64,000 nucleotides of DNA. Source: Phalacrocorax aristotelis. Its lineage: Eukaryota; Chordata; Aves; Suliformes; Phalacrocoracidae. Shown here piece by piece: positions 54,589 through 64,000 of the stretch. A program made the position numbers and the translations under genes. Numbering within the stretch: position 1 is the first letter of the stretch; each line of letters opens with the position of its first letter. The stretch spans positions 124,001-188,000 of the forward strand of contig NW_027441306.1 in NCBI RefSeq assembly GCF_949628215.1. Reading direction: 5' to 3'. The notes beneath the pieces were generated by a model. That model ran no database searches. It was given only the letters and a program-made list of their open reading frames with translations, and was not told where the DNA came from.

Positions 54589-57431
54589 GTGAGTCCTGGG
54601 CCAGTGGGGCCCCGTTGCCTCTCTTGTACGTCCTGGGCCCTCCCTGTCTCTCCCCCGGCCCCCTCTCTTTCCTTACCTGCTGCAAAATTATTTTTTTTTT
54701 GCGCCCCCCCCCCCGCACCTTCTTTCTCCGTCTCGCTCTGAGTGGCTCCCTGCCTCCCCGTCTTTTCAGTCCTCCCTCTCTCTGTCCTGTAGCCTGTGGC
54801 TACTTGTTCTTTCTCCGCCTCTCTCTGCCTGGCTCTGGCTCCGTTTTTATTTTTTTACTCCTCCTGCTCTGTCCTGTAGCCTGTCGGTATTTTTGTCTTT
54901 CTCTGGCTCTCTCGGTCTGACTCCCTGTGTTACCGAAAAACGCGGTAAAATCGGAAACAACTCCTCAAGGCCAATTTAGTATTAAAGAGCAGGCATTCTT
55001 TATTCACGGCGCCGGATGCACGGGGGATCGCTCCTCGTGGCGTGCGTACCTCACGCACCTTTCCCGTTCAATTTGTAGATCAAAATTTTACGTATTCATA
55101 CGTATTCATTATTGTCCTGTCTGCTGATCGGTACAAACTTGCTCGTTCCGTATGTAAATCGCTGCGCAGGCTCGGTGGTGGTCCGTGAGTCGGTGGTCGC
55201 GATCTCCCCCTGCCAGAATTGCCTTTTACCTTCTTGGCTGTTAATCTTGGCAGTCTTGGCTAGTTCTCTCAGTCCGCTCCACGAAACCGCGTTTTGTCGT
55301 CCTTTTCTGACAGAAGCACGTTGTCTGTTGTTCTGCTGACGTTAACGATCGCCTAGGGACTAAAATGCAGATCAACAGGTGCGCTGATTCGTACGCTCCA
55401 TGTTCCCGTAATGGAACACCGTCTCTGGTTGGCTGATTTCATCGCTTTGGTTACACCTGTTCCTGTTGTTCAGTTTCTTCTTTTTTGGCTTTGTGTGATT
55501 CTCTCTGTGATTCTGTTTTTCTCTGCCTCGCTTTTCCCAGCTCCCCGTCCCTCACTTGGAATGCCCGTTGTCCTTCACCAGCTCACTCTCCCTTGGTTGC
55601 CATCCCCGTTTCTGAATTCCTCCTGCTTTGCCACGTAGCCCGTGACTTTTTTCTTAATCTCTCTCTGTCTGCCTCAACGCTCCCCCCGCGCTTTTTCATT
55701 CGTCTGCTCTGCTCTGCACCCTGCTACTGTTCTTGCCTTTCTGAGTTCTTCTCTGTCGAGCTCCCTTTCCCTATTTGTGGATTCCTGTTCTTCCTGCAGC
55801 CACCGCTGTTCCCTGTGACCTCCGTCTCTCTCTGTCCAGCTCCCTGTCCCTAGGTTTTAATCCCTGCCTCTGCCCGCTGTAGCCCGTCTAGGTTTTTCTC
55901 TCGGCCTCTCTCTCTGTCCGGCTCCCTCTCTCTGTGTTCTAATTCCACGTTCTCTGTCACTTAGACCCGTGCTATTTGTTTGTCCTCATCTCTCTCTGTC
56001 CAGCTCCTTGCTGCGATGTTTTATTTCTTCCCTCTCTGTCTGTCTTTGTAGCCCGTTGCCGTTGTTGTTTTTTTTTTTTTTTCCCACTTGTTTCTTCATG
56101 TGTCTCTGTCTGCCTCCCAGTGCCTGATCTTTAATTCCTCCTTCCCTGTTGGGCCGCTGTTCCTTTTTTCCATTCTACGTTGTGTTCTCTTTGGTCTGCT
56201 GTTCTTATTCATCGATTCCCTCCTCGCTGCCCTGTGGCTTGTCCCCATTTATTGTTGCCTCTCTCTCCCTCTCTCTGGCTTCTTGCCCCTGTTTTTAAAA
56301 TTCCTCCCTCTCTTCTCTCTTCCCTGTTGGCCGTGTGATCTTCAGCCTTTCTCCACCTCTTTCTGCCCAGCTCTCTGCATCTATTCATTAATTCTTCCCT
56401 CTCTGCCCTGTAGCCTGTAGCTTCTGTCCTTTCTCCATCTTGCTGTCTCTGGCTTCCCCGTGACCCTCTTTTAGAATTGTTTCTCTCTTCTCTCTGTACG
56501 CATTGCGATTCCTTTTGCTCTCCATCTCCCTTTGTTTTGGTGTTTTTTTTGTTGTTTTTCTGGCTCCCTGTCCCTAATTGTTAATTCTCTGCCTTCTCAT
56601 GCTCTGTACCACGTAGCCCCGTGGTTTGTTTTGTGGTGTTCCCTCCCCGGCCCCTTCCCTCCGTCGTTGGCTGTCTCGGCTCCCTGTCCCCGTGGCTTCA
56701 TTCTTCCCTTTCTGCCCTGTTCTTGTCGCTTATCTTGTCTGTCTCCATCTCGCTCGGTCCAGCTTCCTGCCCCTGTTCTTCTTTCCTCCCTCGCTGTCGT
56801 GCTGCCTGCCCCAGGTTCTTTGTGCGTCTCCAGCCTGCTCCTCATCCTTCTTTGTTGGTCTGTGTCCTGCTCTTCCCCTCTCTCTGCTGCTTTTATCTCC
56901 ACCTCCGTCAGGCTCCCTGTCCTCCTCTGGCCGTCCTGTTCCCTGCCTCGTGCCTTCTCACTACACGCACACACGCCCCCCCCGCCCCCGTCCAGCCGGA
57001 TGCTGCTCTTCTCTCCTCCTACTGTCCCGTGCCCTGCTCCTCACCTTTGGTGGCCTCCCCCTCTGCCCAGCAGCCCGTCGCCCCAGGAGCCAGGCGACGG
57101 ACGGTCCGTTCCCTGCCAAACCGGGACAAGCGCGTGCCGTGGCTTAGCCCCAGCTGGCAACTCTGCACCAGGGAGCTGCTTGCTCGCTCCACCCTCAGTG
57201 GGCTGGGGGAGAGAGCTGGAAGGGTAAAAGTGAGAAAAATCATGGGTTGAGATCAAGACGGTTTAATAGGTAAAGCAAAAGCTGTGCGTGGAAGCAAAGC
57301 AAGGAATTAATTCGCTCCTCCTTTTCGGCGGGCAGGTGTTGAGCTGTTTCTGGGAAAGCAGGGCTCTGTCATGTGTAACGGTTAGTTAGGAAGAGAAATG
57401 CCGTAGCCCCCAAGGACTCCCCCTTCTTCCC
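54375..57431 (+). repeat. Module A15 (3,057 bp, followed by B6)
   Basis: Type beta, with a lengthened C-tract near 54704 (+3). Its LTR region resembles A2 and A3 (GGCCAATT, CTCCTCGTGG), while its right end is of B-preceding type but with AACGGTTAGTTAGG. Exon-like segment 54479-54588. A clear mosaic copy. Confidence 0.96.
54928..55455 (-). mobile_element. Solo LTR copy (in A15)
   Basis: 528 bp, CCTG flanks, AATAAA intact. Its GGCCAATT and CTCCTCGTGG variants otherwise occur together only in A2 and A3, about 46-50 kb to the left. Confidence 0.8.
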
Positions 57432-57696
57432 CCAGCTGCGTGTGCTGAGCATGATGTCAAATGGTATGGAATATCCCTTTGGTCAGTTAGCTGGGAAAGC
57501 TTTCCCAGCTGTGTCCTCTCCCAGCCTACTTGCTGGTGGGGCACTGAGAGAACCAGAAGAGGCCCTGACTGTGGAAGCAGTGCTCAGCAAGAACCAAAAC
57601 ATCTCTATATTATTAACGGTGTTTTGAGCATAAATCCAAAACTTATCCCTTCCTAGCTACTCTGGAGAAAATGAGCACTATCCCAGCCAACACCAG
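57166..57696 (+). repeat. Bird-type interspersed repeat across A15/B6
   Basis: Continuous over 57431/57432; GGTTAGTTAGG on the A side and CTCTATATTA on the B side. Confidence 0.7.
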
Positions 57697-58313
57697 CTCC
57701 GTGCGGCTGCGGCAACGGCGGCCGAGGTGGCCTTGGGGCAGGGGGGGAGCGTTGGGGACCCTGAGCCACGAATGGCTCCTGGGACTTGTTACGCGTGTGC
57801 GCCTGCACAAACACCTGCCCTCTCCTTTGCCCTCAGGGCTGCGTTTGCGCTGCCTTTGCGTGGGGCAAGGGGCTGTGATGGAGCCCAGGGGAGGAGGTGG
57901 TGCACTGTGGGGGTGAGGGGAGGGGGCCCCCCGTTGCTGCTGTGCCTCAGCTGCGCGCGGGGGCTGGAGGAGCCCCAGGTGCGGGCAGTGGGGCTGATGG
58001 TGCCGGCTCCTCCCTGGAAAAGGGGTGGTGCCCTGCTCCGGGGGGCCAGTGTGAGCCGAGGGCGGAGCGGAGCGGAGCTGTGGCCGAGCGTCAGCGGGCT
58101 GCGACTGTAGCGAGGGAGAAGGTGAGCGGGGGCTGGGGGGTGGGCCGCTGGGTCCCGGGTAAAGCCCCGAGGAGGGCTGCGGCGGGGCAGCGCCGGGTCG
58201 GAGCGGAGCTGTGGGGAGAGCGAGGCTGTGGTGAGGGCTCGGTGGGGGTTCCGGGTGCATCGGCGGGAGGGACGGTGCCCCGCAGGGTCCGAGAGCGGGA
58301 GGGCGGGCTCGCG

Positions 58314-58538
58314 GCATTCCGGGAGCTGTGGTGGTGCGGCTGTGGGCTGGCCGTGCGGCCGTGTTGTGGCGCAGAGCATGCCGGGAGGTGTAGTCCTTGC
58401 GGCGCGCGGCTGCCGGGCGGCCGTGTTGTGGCGCAGAGCATGCCGGGAGGTGTAGTCCTTGGGGCGCGCGGCTGCCGGGCGGCCGTGTTGTGGCGCAGAG
58501 CATGCCGGGAGCTGTAGTCCAGGCGCAGTGGCTGCCGG
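58314..58538 (+). repeat. 62-bp minisatellite, 4 units (B6)
   Basis: Units at 58314 (degenerate), 58376, 58438 and 58500; the last unit has the GAGCTGTAGTCC form. Confidence 0.95.
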
Positions 58539-58764
58539 CGCTGTCACGTGGTTCGCCGGGGCGTGGCGGGAGGCGCGGTCTTCCGGCGCTCGGGTGCCGG
58601 GCGGCCGTGCCGCGTACGGTACGCGCGGTGTATTTGGGGTTGGATTCGTGTTGATTTCTGGGGGCTTGCGGGTGCGGCCGCTCCCCGAGAAGCGGTGAGT
58701 TCCCGGGAGCTGACAGAAGGGAAGAGGGAAAGGAGGAGGACGGTGACGTTTTCCCCGTGCCCAG
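58539..58764 (+). promoter_or_regulatory. CpG-island promoter-like cluster (B6)
   Basis: E-box, ETS-type and CRE-like sites intact; donor GTGAGT at 58695. Confidence 0.5.
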
Positions 58765-59641
58765 GGCGCAGATGAGGGCCGCCTCCCCGGCTCGCCGGAG
58801 CTCCCGCTCAGCCTCCCCTTGCCCCGCCCTTGCCCCGTGCGCCTGCCCCCAGCCCCGGCACCTCCCCTGCAGCGTGCCGCGTAGCCCTTGGCCGCCCCCA
58901 GGCCCTGTCGTGAAGGCAGCGAGCCGGCCCTCAAGCGCACTGGATTCCCCCTCGGCGCAGGGGCCCTTAGCAGTAGCGCGGGGAAGGGGCGGTGTGTCCA
59001 GAAGCCCCTGCGCAAGGAGAGACTTTGGCCAGGGTCGATCGACGGTAATGACGGTCGCTGTTTCTTCTTTCCCTCTCCCAGAGACCGTGCTGAGGACGTG
59101 GTTGTCTGTCCTTCCCCCGGGGATGCCGTTGACTGCGGCCGTCTCAGGCTCGCGTGGCTTCTCTCTGCCCGGCCTCGCCGTCCTTGCAGCGCAGGGCCGA
59201 AAAGGGATAGACAAAGCCCTTCCCGGCTGTGGAGAGGAGCTGCCTCGGCTGAAGCTGGAGACGCCAACGAAAGGTAAAGCAGAAGAAACTGAAGGCGCTC
59301 TGGCTGCCAGCTGCTTTCCTGCTGCAGGCAAGAGAGAGCCTGTCCCTGCAGGTGAGGGAGGAAGGATCCCCCTTCATAGCCCGCAGCGGGCCAGGCCACC
59401 AACGTGCACCGCAGGGTCTGTACGCGTAACCCGCAGTTCGGTACGGGTGTGTAGGGCACGAGCGAGCTAGGCTACGTGCCTAGGAAGCCTCATCTCGTAA
59501 GAGCTGTAAGACACCCCCGTGTTCTCTTCAGGTGGAGGTCGGCCTAGAGTCTGGAGCTGCAGAAGAGGCAGGGAGGAGAGGAGGGGAAAGAAGCATGTGA
59601 ACGGCTAAATTGTGCCAGCAGCGCTGAGAGCGAGAGTTGCG
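58765..59641 (+). other. Candidate spliced transcript, B6 into A16
   Basis: Exon 2 58765-59273, microexon 59328-59351, last exon 59532-59641; frame from ATG 58772 to TAA 59606-59608 open. Second ATG changed to AGG as in B5. Confidence 0.25.
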
Positions 59642-62488
59642 GTGAGTCCTGGGCCAGTGGGGCCCCGTTGCCTCTCTTGTACGTCCTGGGCCCTCCCTGT
59701 CTCTCCCCCGGCCCCCTCTCTTTCCTTACCTGCTGCAAAATTATTTTTTTTTTGTGCCCCCCCCGCACCTTCTTTCTCCGTCTCGCTCTGAGTGGCTCCC
59801 TGCCTCCCTGTCTTTTCAGTCCTCCCTCTCTCTTTCCTGTAGCCTGTGGCTACTTGTTCTTTCTCCGCCTCTCTCTGCCTGGCTCTGGCTCCGTTTTTAT
59901 TTTTTTACTCCTCCTGCTCTGTCCTGTAGCCTGTCGGTATTTTTGTCTTTCTCTGGCTCTCTCGGTCTGACTCCCTGTGTTACCGAAAAACGCGGTAAAA
60001 TCGGAAACAACTCCTCAAGACCAATTTAGTATTAAAGAGCAGGCATTCTTTATTCACAGCGCCGGATGCACGGGGGATCGCTCCTCCTGGCGTGCGTACC
60101 TCACGCACCTTTCCCGTTCAATTTGTAGATCAAAATTTTACGTATTCATACGTATTCATTATTGTCCTGTCTGCTGATCGGTACAAACTTGCTCGTTCCT
60201 TATGTAAATCGCTGCGCAGGCTCGGTGGTGGTCCGTGAGTCGGTGGTCGCGATCTCCCCCTGCCAGAATTGCCTTTTACCTTCTTGGCTGTTAATCTTGG
60301 CAGTCTTGGCTAGTTCTCTCAGTCCGCTCCACGAAACCGCGTTTTGTCGTCCTTTTCTGACAGAAGCACGTTGTCTGTTGTTCTGCTGACGTTAACGATC
60401 GCCTAGGGACTAAAATGCAGATCAACAGGTGCGCTGATTCGTACGCTCCATGTTCCCGTAATGGAACACCGTCTCTGGTTGGCTGATTTCATCGCTTTGG
60501 TTACACCTGTTCCTGTTGTTCAGTTTCTTCTTTTTTGGCTTTGTGTGATTCTCTCTGTGATTCTGTTTTTCTCTGCCTCGCTTTTCCCAGCTCCCCGTCC
60601 CTCACTTGGAATGCCCGTTGTCCTTCACCAGCTCACTCTCCCTTGGTTGCCATCCCCGTTTCTGAATTCCTCCTGCTTTGCCACGTAGCCCGTGACTTTT
60701 TTCTTAATCTCTCTCTGTCTGCCTCAACGCTCCCCCCGCGCTTTTTCATTCGTCTGCTCTGCTCTGCACCCTGCTACTGTTCTTGCCTTTCTGAGTTCTT
60801 CTCTGTCGAGCTCCCTTTCCCTATTTGTGAATTCCTGTTCTTCCTGCAGCCACCGCTGTTCCCTGTGACCTCCGTCTCTCTCTGTCCAGCTCCCTGTCCC
60901 TAGGTTTTAATCCCTGCCTCTGCCCGCTGTAGCCCGTCTAGGTTTTTCTCTCGGCCTCTCTCTCTGTCCGGCTCCCTCTCTCTGTGTTCTAATTCCACGT
61001 TCTCTGTCACGTAGACCCGTGCTATTTGTTTGTCCTCATCTCTCTCTGTCCAGCTCCTTGCTGCGATGTTTTATTTCTTCCCTCTCTGTCTGTCTTTGTA
61101 GCCCGTTGCCGTTGTTGGTTTTTTTTTTTTTCCCCACTTGTTTCTTCATGTGTCTCTGTCTGCCTCCCAGTGCCTGATCTTTAATTCCTCCTTCCCTGTT
61201 GGGCCGCTGTTCCTTTTTTCCATTCTACATTGTGTTCTCTTTGGTCTGCTGTTCTTATTCATCGGTTCCCTCCTCGCTGCCCTGTGGCTTGTCCCCATTT
61301 ATTGTTGCCTCTCTCTCCCTCTCTCTGGCTTCTTGCCCCTGTTTTTAAAATTCCTCCCTCTCTTCTCTCTTCCCTGTTGGCCGTGTGATCTTCAGCCTTT
61401 CTCCACCTCTTTCTGCCCAGCTCTCTGCATCTATTCATTAATTCTTCCCTCTCTGCCCTGTAGCCTGTAGCTTCTGTCCTTTCTCCATCTTGCTGTCTCT
61501 GGCTTCCCCGTGACCCTCTTTTAGAATTGTTTCTCTCTTCTCTCTTCTCTCTGTACGCATTGCGATTCCTTTTGCTCTCCATCTCCCTTTGTTTTGGTGT
61601 TTTTTTTGTTGTTTTTCTGGCTCCCTGTCCCTAATTGTTAATTCTCTGCCTTCTCATGCTCTGTACCACGTAGCCCCGTGGTTTGTTTTGTGGTGTTCCC
61701 TCCCCGGCCCCTTCCCTCCGTCGTTGGCTGTCTCGGCTCCCTGTCCCCGTGGCTTCATTCTTCCCTTTCTGCCCTGTTCTTGTCGCTTATCTTGTCTGTC
61801 TCCATCTCGCTCGGTCCAGCTTCCTGCCCCTGTTCTTCTTTCCTCCCTCGCTGTCGTGCTGCCTGCCCCAGGTTCTTTGTGCGTCTCCAGCCTGCTCCTC
61901 ATCCTTCTTTGTTGGTCTGTGTCCTGCTCTTCCCCTCTCTCTGCTGCTTTTATCTCCACCTCCGTCAGGCTCCCTGTCCTCCTCTGGCCGTCCTGTTCCC
62001 TGCCTCGTGCCTTCTCACTACACGCACACACGACCCCCCCGCCCCCGTCCAGCCGGATGCTGCTCTTCTCTCCTCCTACTGTCCTGTGCCCTGCTCCTCA
62101 CCTTTGGTGGCCTCCCCCTCTGCCCAGCAGCCCGTCGCTCCAGGAGCCAGGCGACGGACGGTCCGTTCCCTGCCAAACCGGGACAAGCGCGTGCCGTGGC
62201 TTAGCCTCAGCTGGCAACTCTGCACCAGGGAGCTGCTTGCTCGCTCCACCCTCAGTGGGCTGGGGGAGAGAGCTGGAAGGGTAAAAGTGAGAAAAATCAT
62301 GGGTTGAGATCAAGACGGTTTAATAGGTAAAGCAAAAGCTGTGCGTGGAAGCAAAGCAAGGAATTAATTCGCTCCTCCTTTTCGGCGGGCAGGTGTTGAG
62401 CTGTTTCTGGGAAAGCAGGGCTCTGTCATGTGTAACGGTTACTTAGGAAGAGAAATGCCGTAGCCCCCAAGGACTCCCCCTTCTTCCC
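59428..62488 (+). repeat. Module A16 (3,061 bp, followed by B7)
   Basis: Near-copy of A14, including the 7-bp expansion near 61540 and CACGACCCCCC near 62031. Private TTTGTGCCCC near 59752 (others TTTGCGCCCC). Exon-like segment 59532-59641. Confidence 0.96.
59978..60505 (-). mobile_element. Solo LTR copy (in A16)
   Basis: 528 bp, CCTG flanks, AATAAA intact; same CCTTATG and CACAGCGCC variants as the A14 copy. Confidence 0.8.
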
Positions 62489-62753
62489 CCAGCTGCGTGT
62501 GCTGAGCATGATGTCAAATGGTATGGAATATCCCTTTGGTCAGTTAGCTGGGAAAGCTTTCCCAGCTGTGTCCTCTCCCAGCCTACTTGCTGGTGGGGCA
62601 CTGAGAGAACCAGAAGAGGCCCTGACTGTGGAAGCAGTGCTCAGCAAGAACCAAAACATCTCTATATTATTAACGGTGTTTTGAGCATAAATCCAAAACT
62701 TATCCCTTCCTAGCTACTCTGGAGAAAATGAGCACTATCCCAGCCAACACCAG
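62223..62753 (+). repeat. Bird-type interspersed repeat across A16/B7
   Basis: Continuous over 62488/62489; AACGGTTACTTAGG as in the copy across A14/B5. Confidence 0.7.
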
Positions 62754-63370
62754 CTCCGTGCGGCTGCGGCAACGGCGGCCGAGGTGGCCTTGGGGCAGGG
62801 GGGGAGCGTTGGGGACCCTGAGCCACGAATGGCTCCTGGGACTTGTTACGCGTGTGCGCCTGCACAAACACCTGCCCTCTCCTTTGCCCTCAGGGCTGCG
62901 TTTGCGCTGCCTTTGCGTGGGGCAAGGGGCTGTGATGGAGCCCAGGGGAGGAGGTGGTGCACTGTGGGGGTGAGGGGAGGGGGCCCCCCGTTGCTGCTGT
63001 GCCTCAGCTGCGCGCGGGGGCTGGAGGAGCCCCAGGTGCGGGCAGTGGGGCTGATGGTGCCGGCTCCTCCCTGGAAAAGGGGTGGTGCCCTGCTCCGGGG
63101 GGCCAGTGTGAGCCGAGGGCGGAGCGGAGCGGAGCTGTGGCCGAGCGTCAGCGGGCTGCGACTGTAGCGAGGGAGAAGGTGAGCGGGGGCTGGGGGGTGG
63201 GCCGCTGGGTCCCGGGTAAAGCCCCGAGGAGGGCTGCGGCGGGGCAGCGCCGGGTCGGAGCGGAGCTGTGGGGAGAGCGAGGCTGTGGTGAGGGCTCGGT
63301 GGGGGTTCCGGGTGCATCGGCGGGAGGGACGGTGCCCCGCAGGGTCCGAGAGCGGGAGGGCGGGCTCGCG

Positions 63371-63595
63371 GCATTCCGGGAGCTGTGGTGGTGCGGCTGT
63401 GGGCTGGCCGTGCGGCCGTGTTGTGGCGCAGAGCATGCCGGGAGGTGTAGTCCTTGGGGCGCGCGGCTGCGGTGCGGCCGTGTTGTGGCGCAGAGCATGC
63501 CGGGAGGTGTAGTCCTTGGGGCGCGCGGCTGCCGGGCGGCCGTGTTGTGGCGCAGAGCATGCCGGGAGGTGTAGTCCAGGCGCAGTGGCTGCCGG
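63371..63595 (+). repeat. 62-bp minisatellite, 4 units (B7)
   Basis: Units at 63371 (degenerate), 63433, 63495 and 63557; GAGGTGTAGTCC in all three full units, as in B2. Confidence 0.95.
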
Positions 63596-63821
63596 CGCTG
63601 TCACGTGGTTCGCCGGGGCGTGGCGGGAGGCGCGGTCTTCCGGCGCTCGGGTGCCGGGCGGCCGTGCCGCGTACGGTAGGCGCGGTGTATTTGGGGTTGG
63701 ATTCGTGTTGATTTCTGGGGGCTTGCGGGTGCGGCCGCTCCCCGAGAAGCGGTGAGTTCCCGGGAGCTGACAGAAGGGAAGAGGGAAAGGAGGAGGACGG
63801 TGACCTTTTCCCCGTGCCCAG
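63596..63821 (+). promoter_or_regulatory. Promoter-like cluster, CRE-like site lost (B7)
   Basis: E-box and ETS-type sites are intact, donor GTGAGT at 63752 intact, but the CRE-like site reads TGACCT (63801-63806). The only copy in the window with this loss. Confidence 0.45.
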
Positions 63822-64000
63822 GGCGCAGATGATGGCCGCCTCCCCGGCTCGCCGGAGCTCCCGCTCAGCCTCCCCTTGCCCCGCCCTTGCCCCGTGCGCC
63901 TGCCCCCAGCCCCGGCACCTCCCCTGCAGCGTGCCGCGTAGCCCTTGGCCGCCCCCAGGCCCTGTCGTGAAGGCAGCGAGCCGGCCCTCAAGCGCACTGG
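63822..64000 (+). other. Candidate transcript, start only (B7)
   Basis: Acceptor-like GCCCAG ends at 63821; ATG at 63829 followed by a second ATG; the frame is open to the window edge. Downstream exons are not in view. Confidence 0.2.

Larger units (their letters stand above)
57432..59427 (+). repeat. Module B6 (1,996 bp, complete)
   Basis: Subfamily 2. Matches B4 in length and minisatellite but shares the GATGAGGGCC change with B5. Confidence 0.97.
62489..64000 (+). repeat. Module B7 (right-truncated by window)
   Basis: Subfamily 2 on its left (CAGGGGGGGAGCG, CTCTATATTA) but its minisatellite is of the B2 form. Private changes in the promoter-like part: GGTAGGCGCGG breaks the inverted repeat kept in other copies, and TGACCT replaces TGACGT. 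The remainder lies outside the window. Confidence 0.96.

Noticed and set aside
1..64000. Ribosomal DNA intergenic spacer
   Set aside because: Large tandem units with pyrimidine-rich spacer suggested it, but no 18S, 5.8S or 28S sequence is recognised anywhere in the window.

Overview
The window is vertebrate, most likely avian, nuclear DNA, and is one head-to-tail macrosatellite array from end to end. No bacterial, organellar, rRNA or tRNA gene is seen. Support for a eukaryote: consensus GT...AG splice-site pairs, CpG-island-like blocks, an LTR insertion with a target-site duplication, and an interspersed repeat that I recognise from memory as abundant in bird genomes (family name not verified).

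Two modules alternate, all in the same orientation. Module A (about 3.06 kb, 16 copies, A1-A16) is a pyrimidine-rich block built from a decayed ~85-bp repeat, interrupted by a 528-bp solo LTR on the minus strand; near its left end is a 110-bp exon-like segment with strong splice sites. Module B (about 1.99 kb, 6 complete copies B1-B6 plus B0 and B7 cut by the window edges) is GC- and CpG-rich. It carries, in order, the second half of the bird-type repeat, a GC-rich segment, a 62-bp minisatellite whose units contain a ZNF143/THAP11-like motif, an ETS/E-box/CRE-like cluster, and exon-like segments. Order: B0, A1-A8, B1, A9-A11, B2, A12, B3, A13, B4, A14, B5, A15, B6, A16, B7. The left half is therefore mainly 3.06-kb monomers and the right half mainly 5.05-kb A+B monomers.

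The bird-type repeat runs unbroken across every A-to-B junction and is cut at every A-to-A junction by the same 8-bp filler. This suggests that the 5.05-kb unit is ancestral and that the 3.06-kb unit arose once, by loss of B. Module B then looks like a CpG-island promoter with the first exons of a short transcript whose last exon lies in the following A module. Joining the visible splice sites leaves a frame of 192 codons (200 with a 24-nt microexon) open in all seven copies that can be read through. This candidate gene is a hypothesis. The longer unspliced open frames, on both strands, look like by-products of GC-rich or pyrimidine-rich composition.
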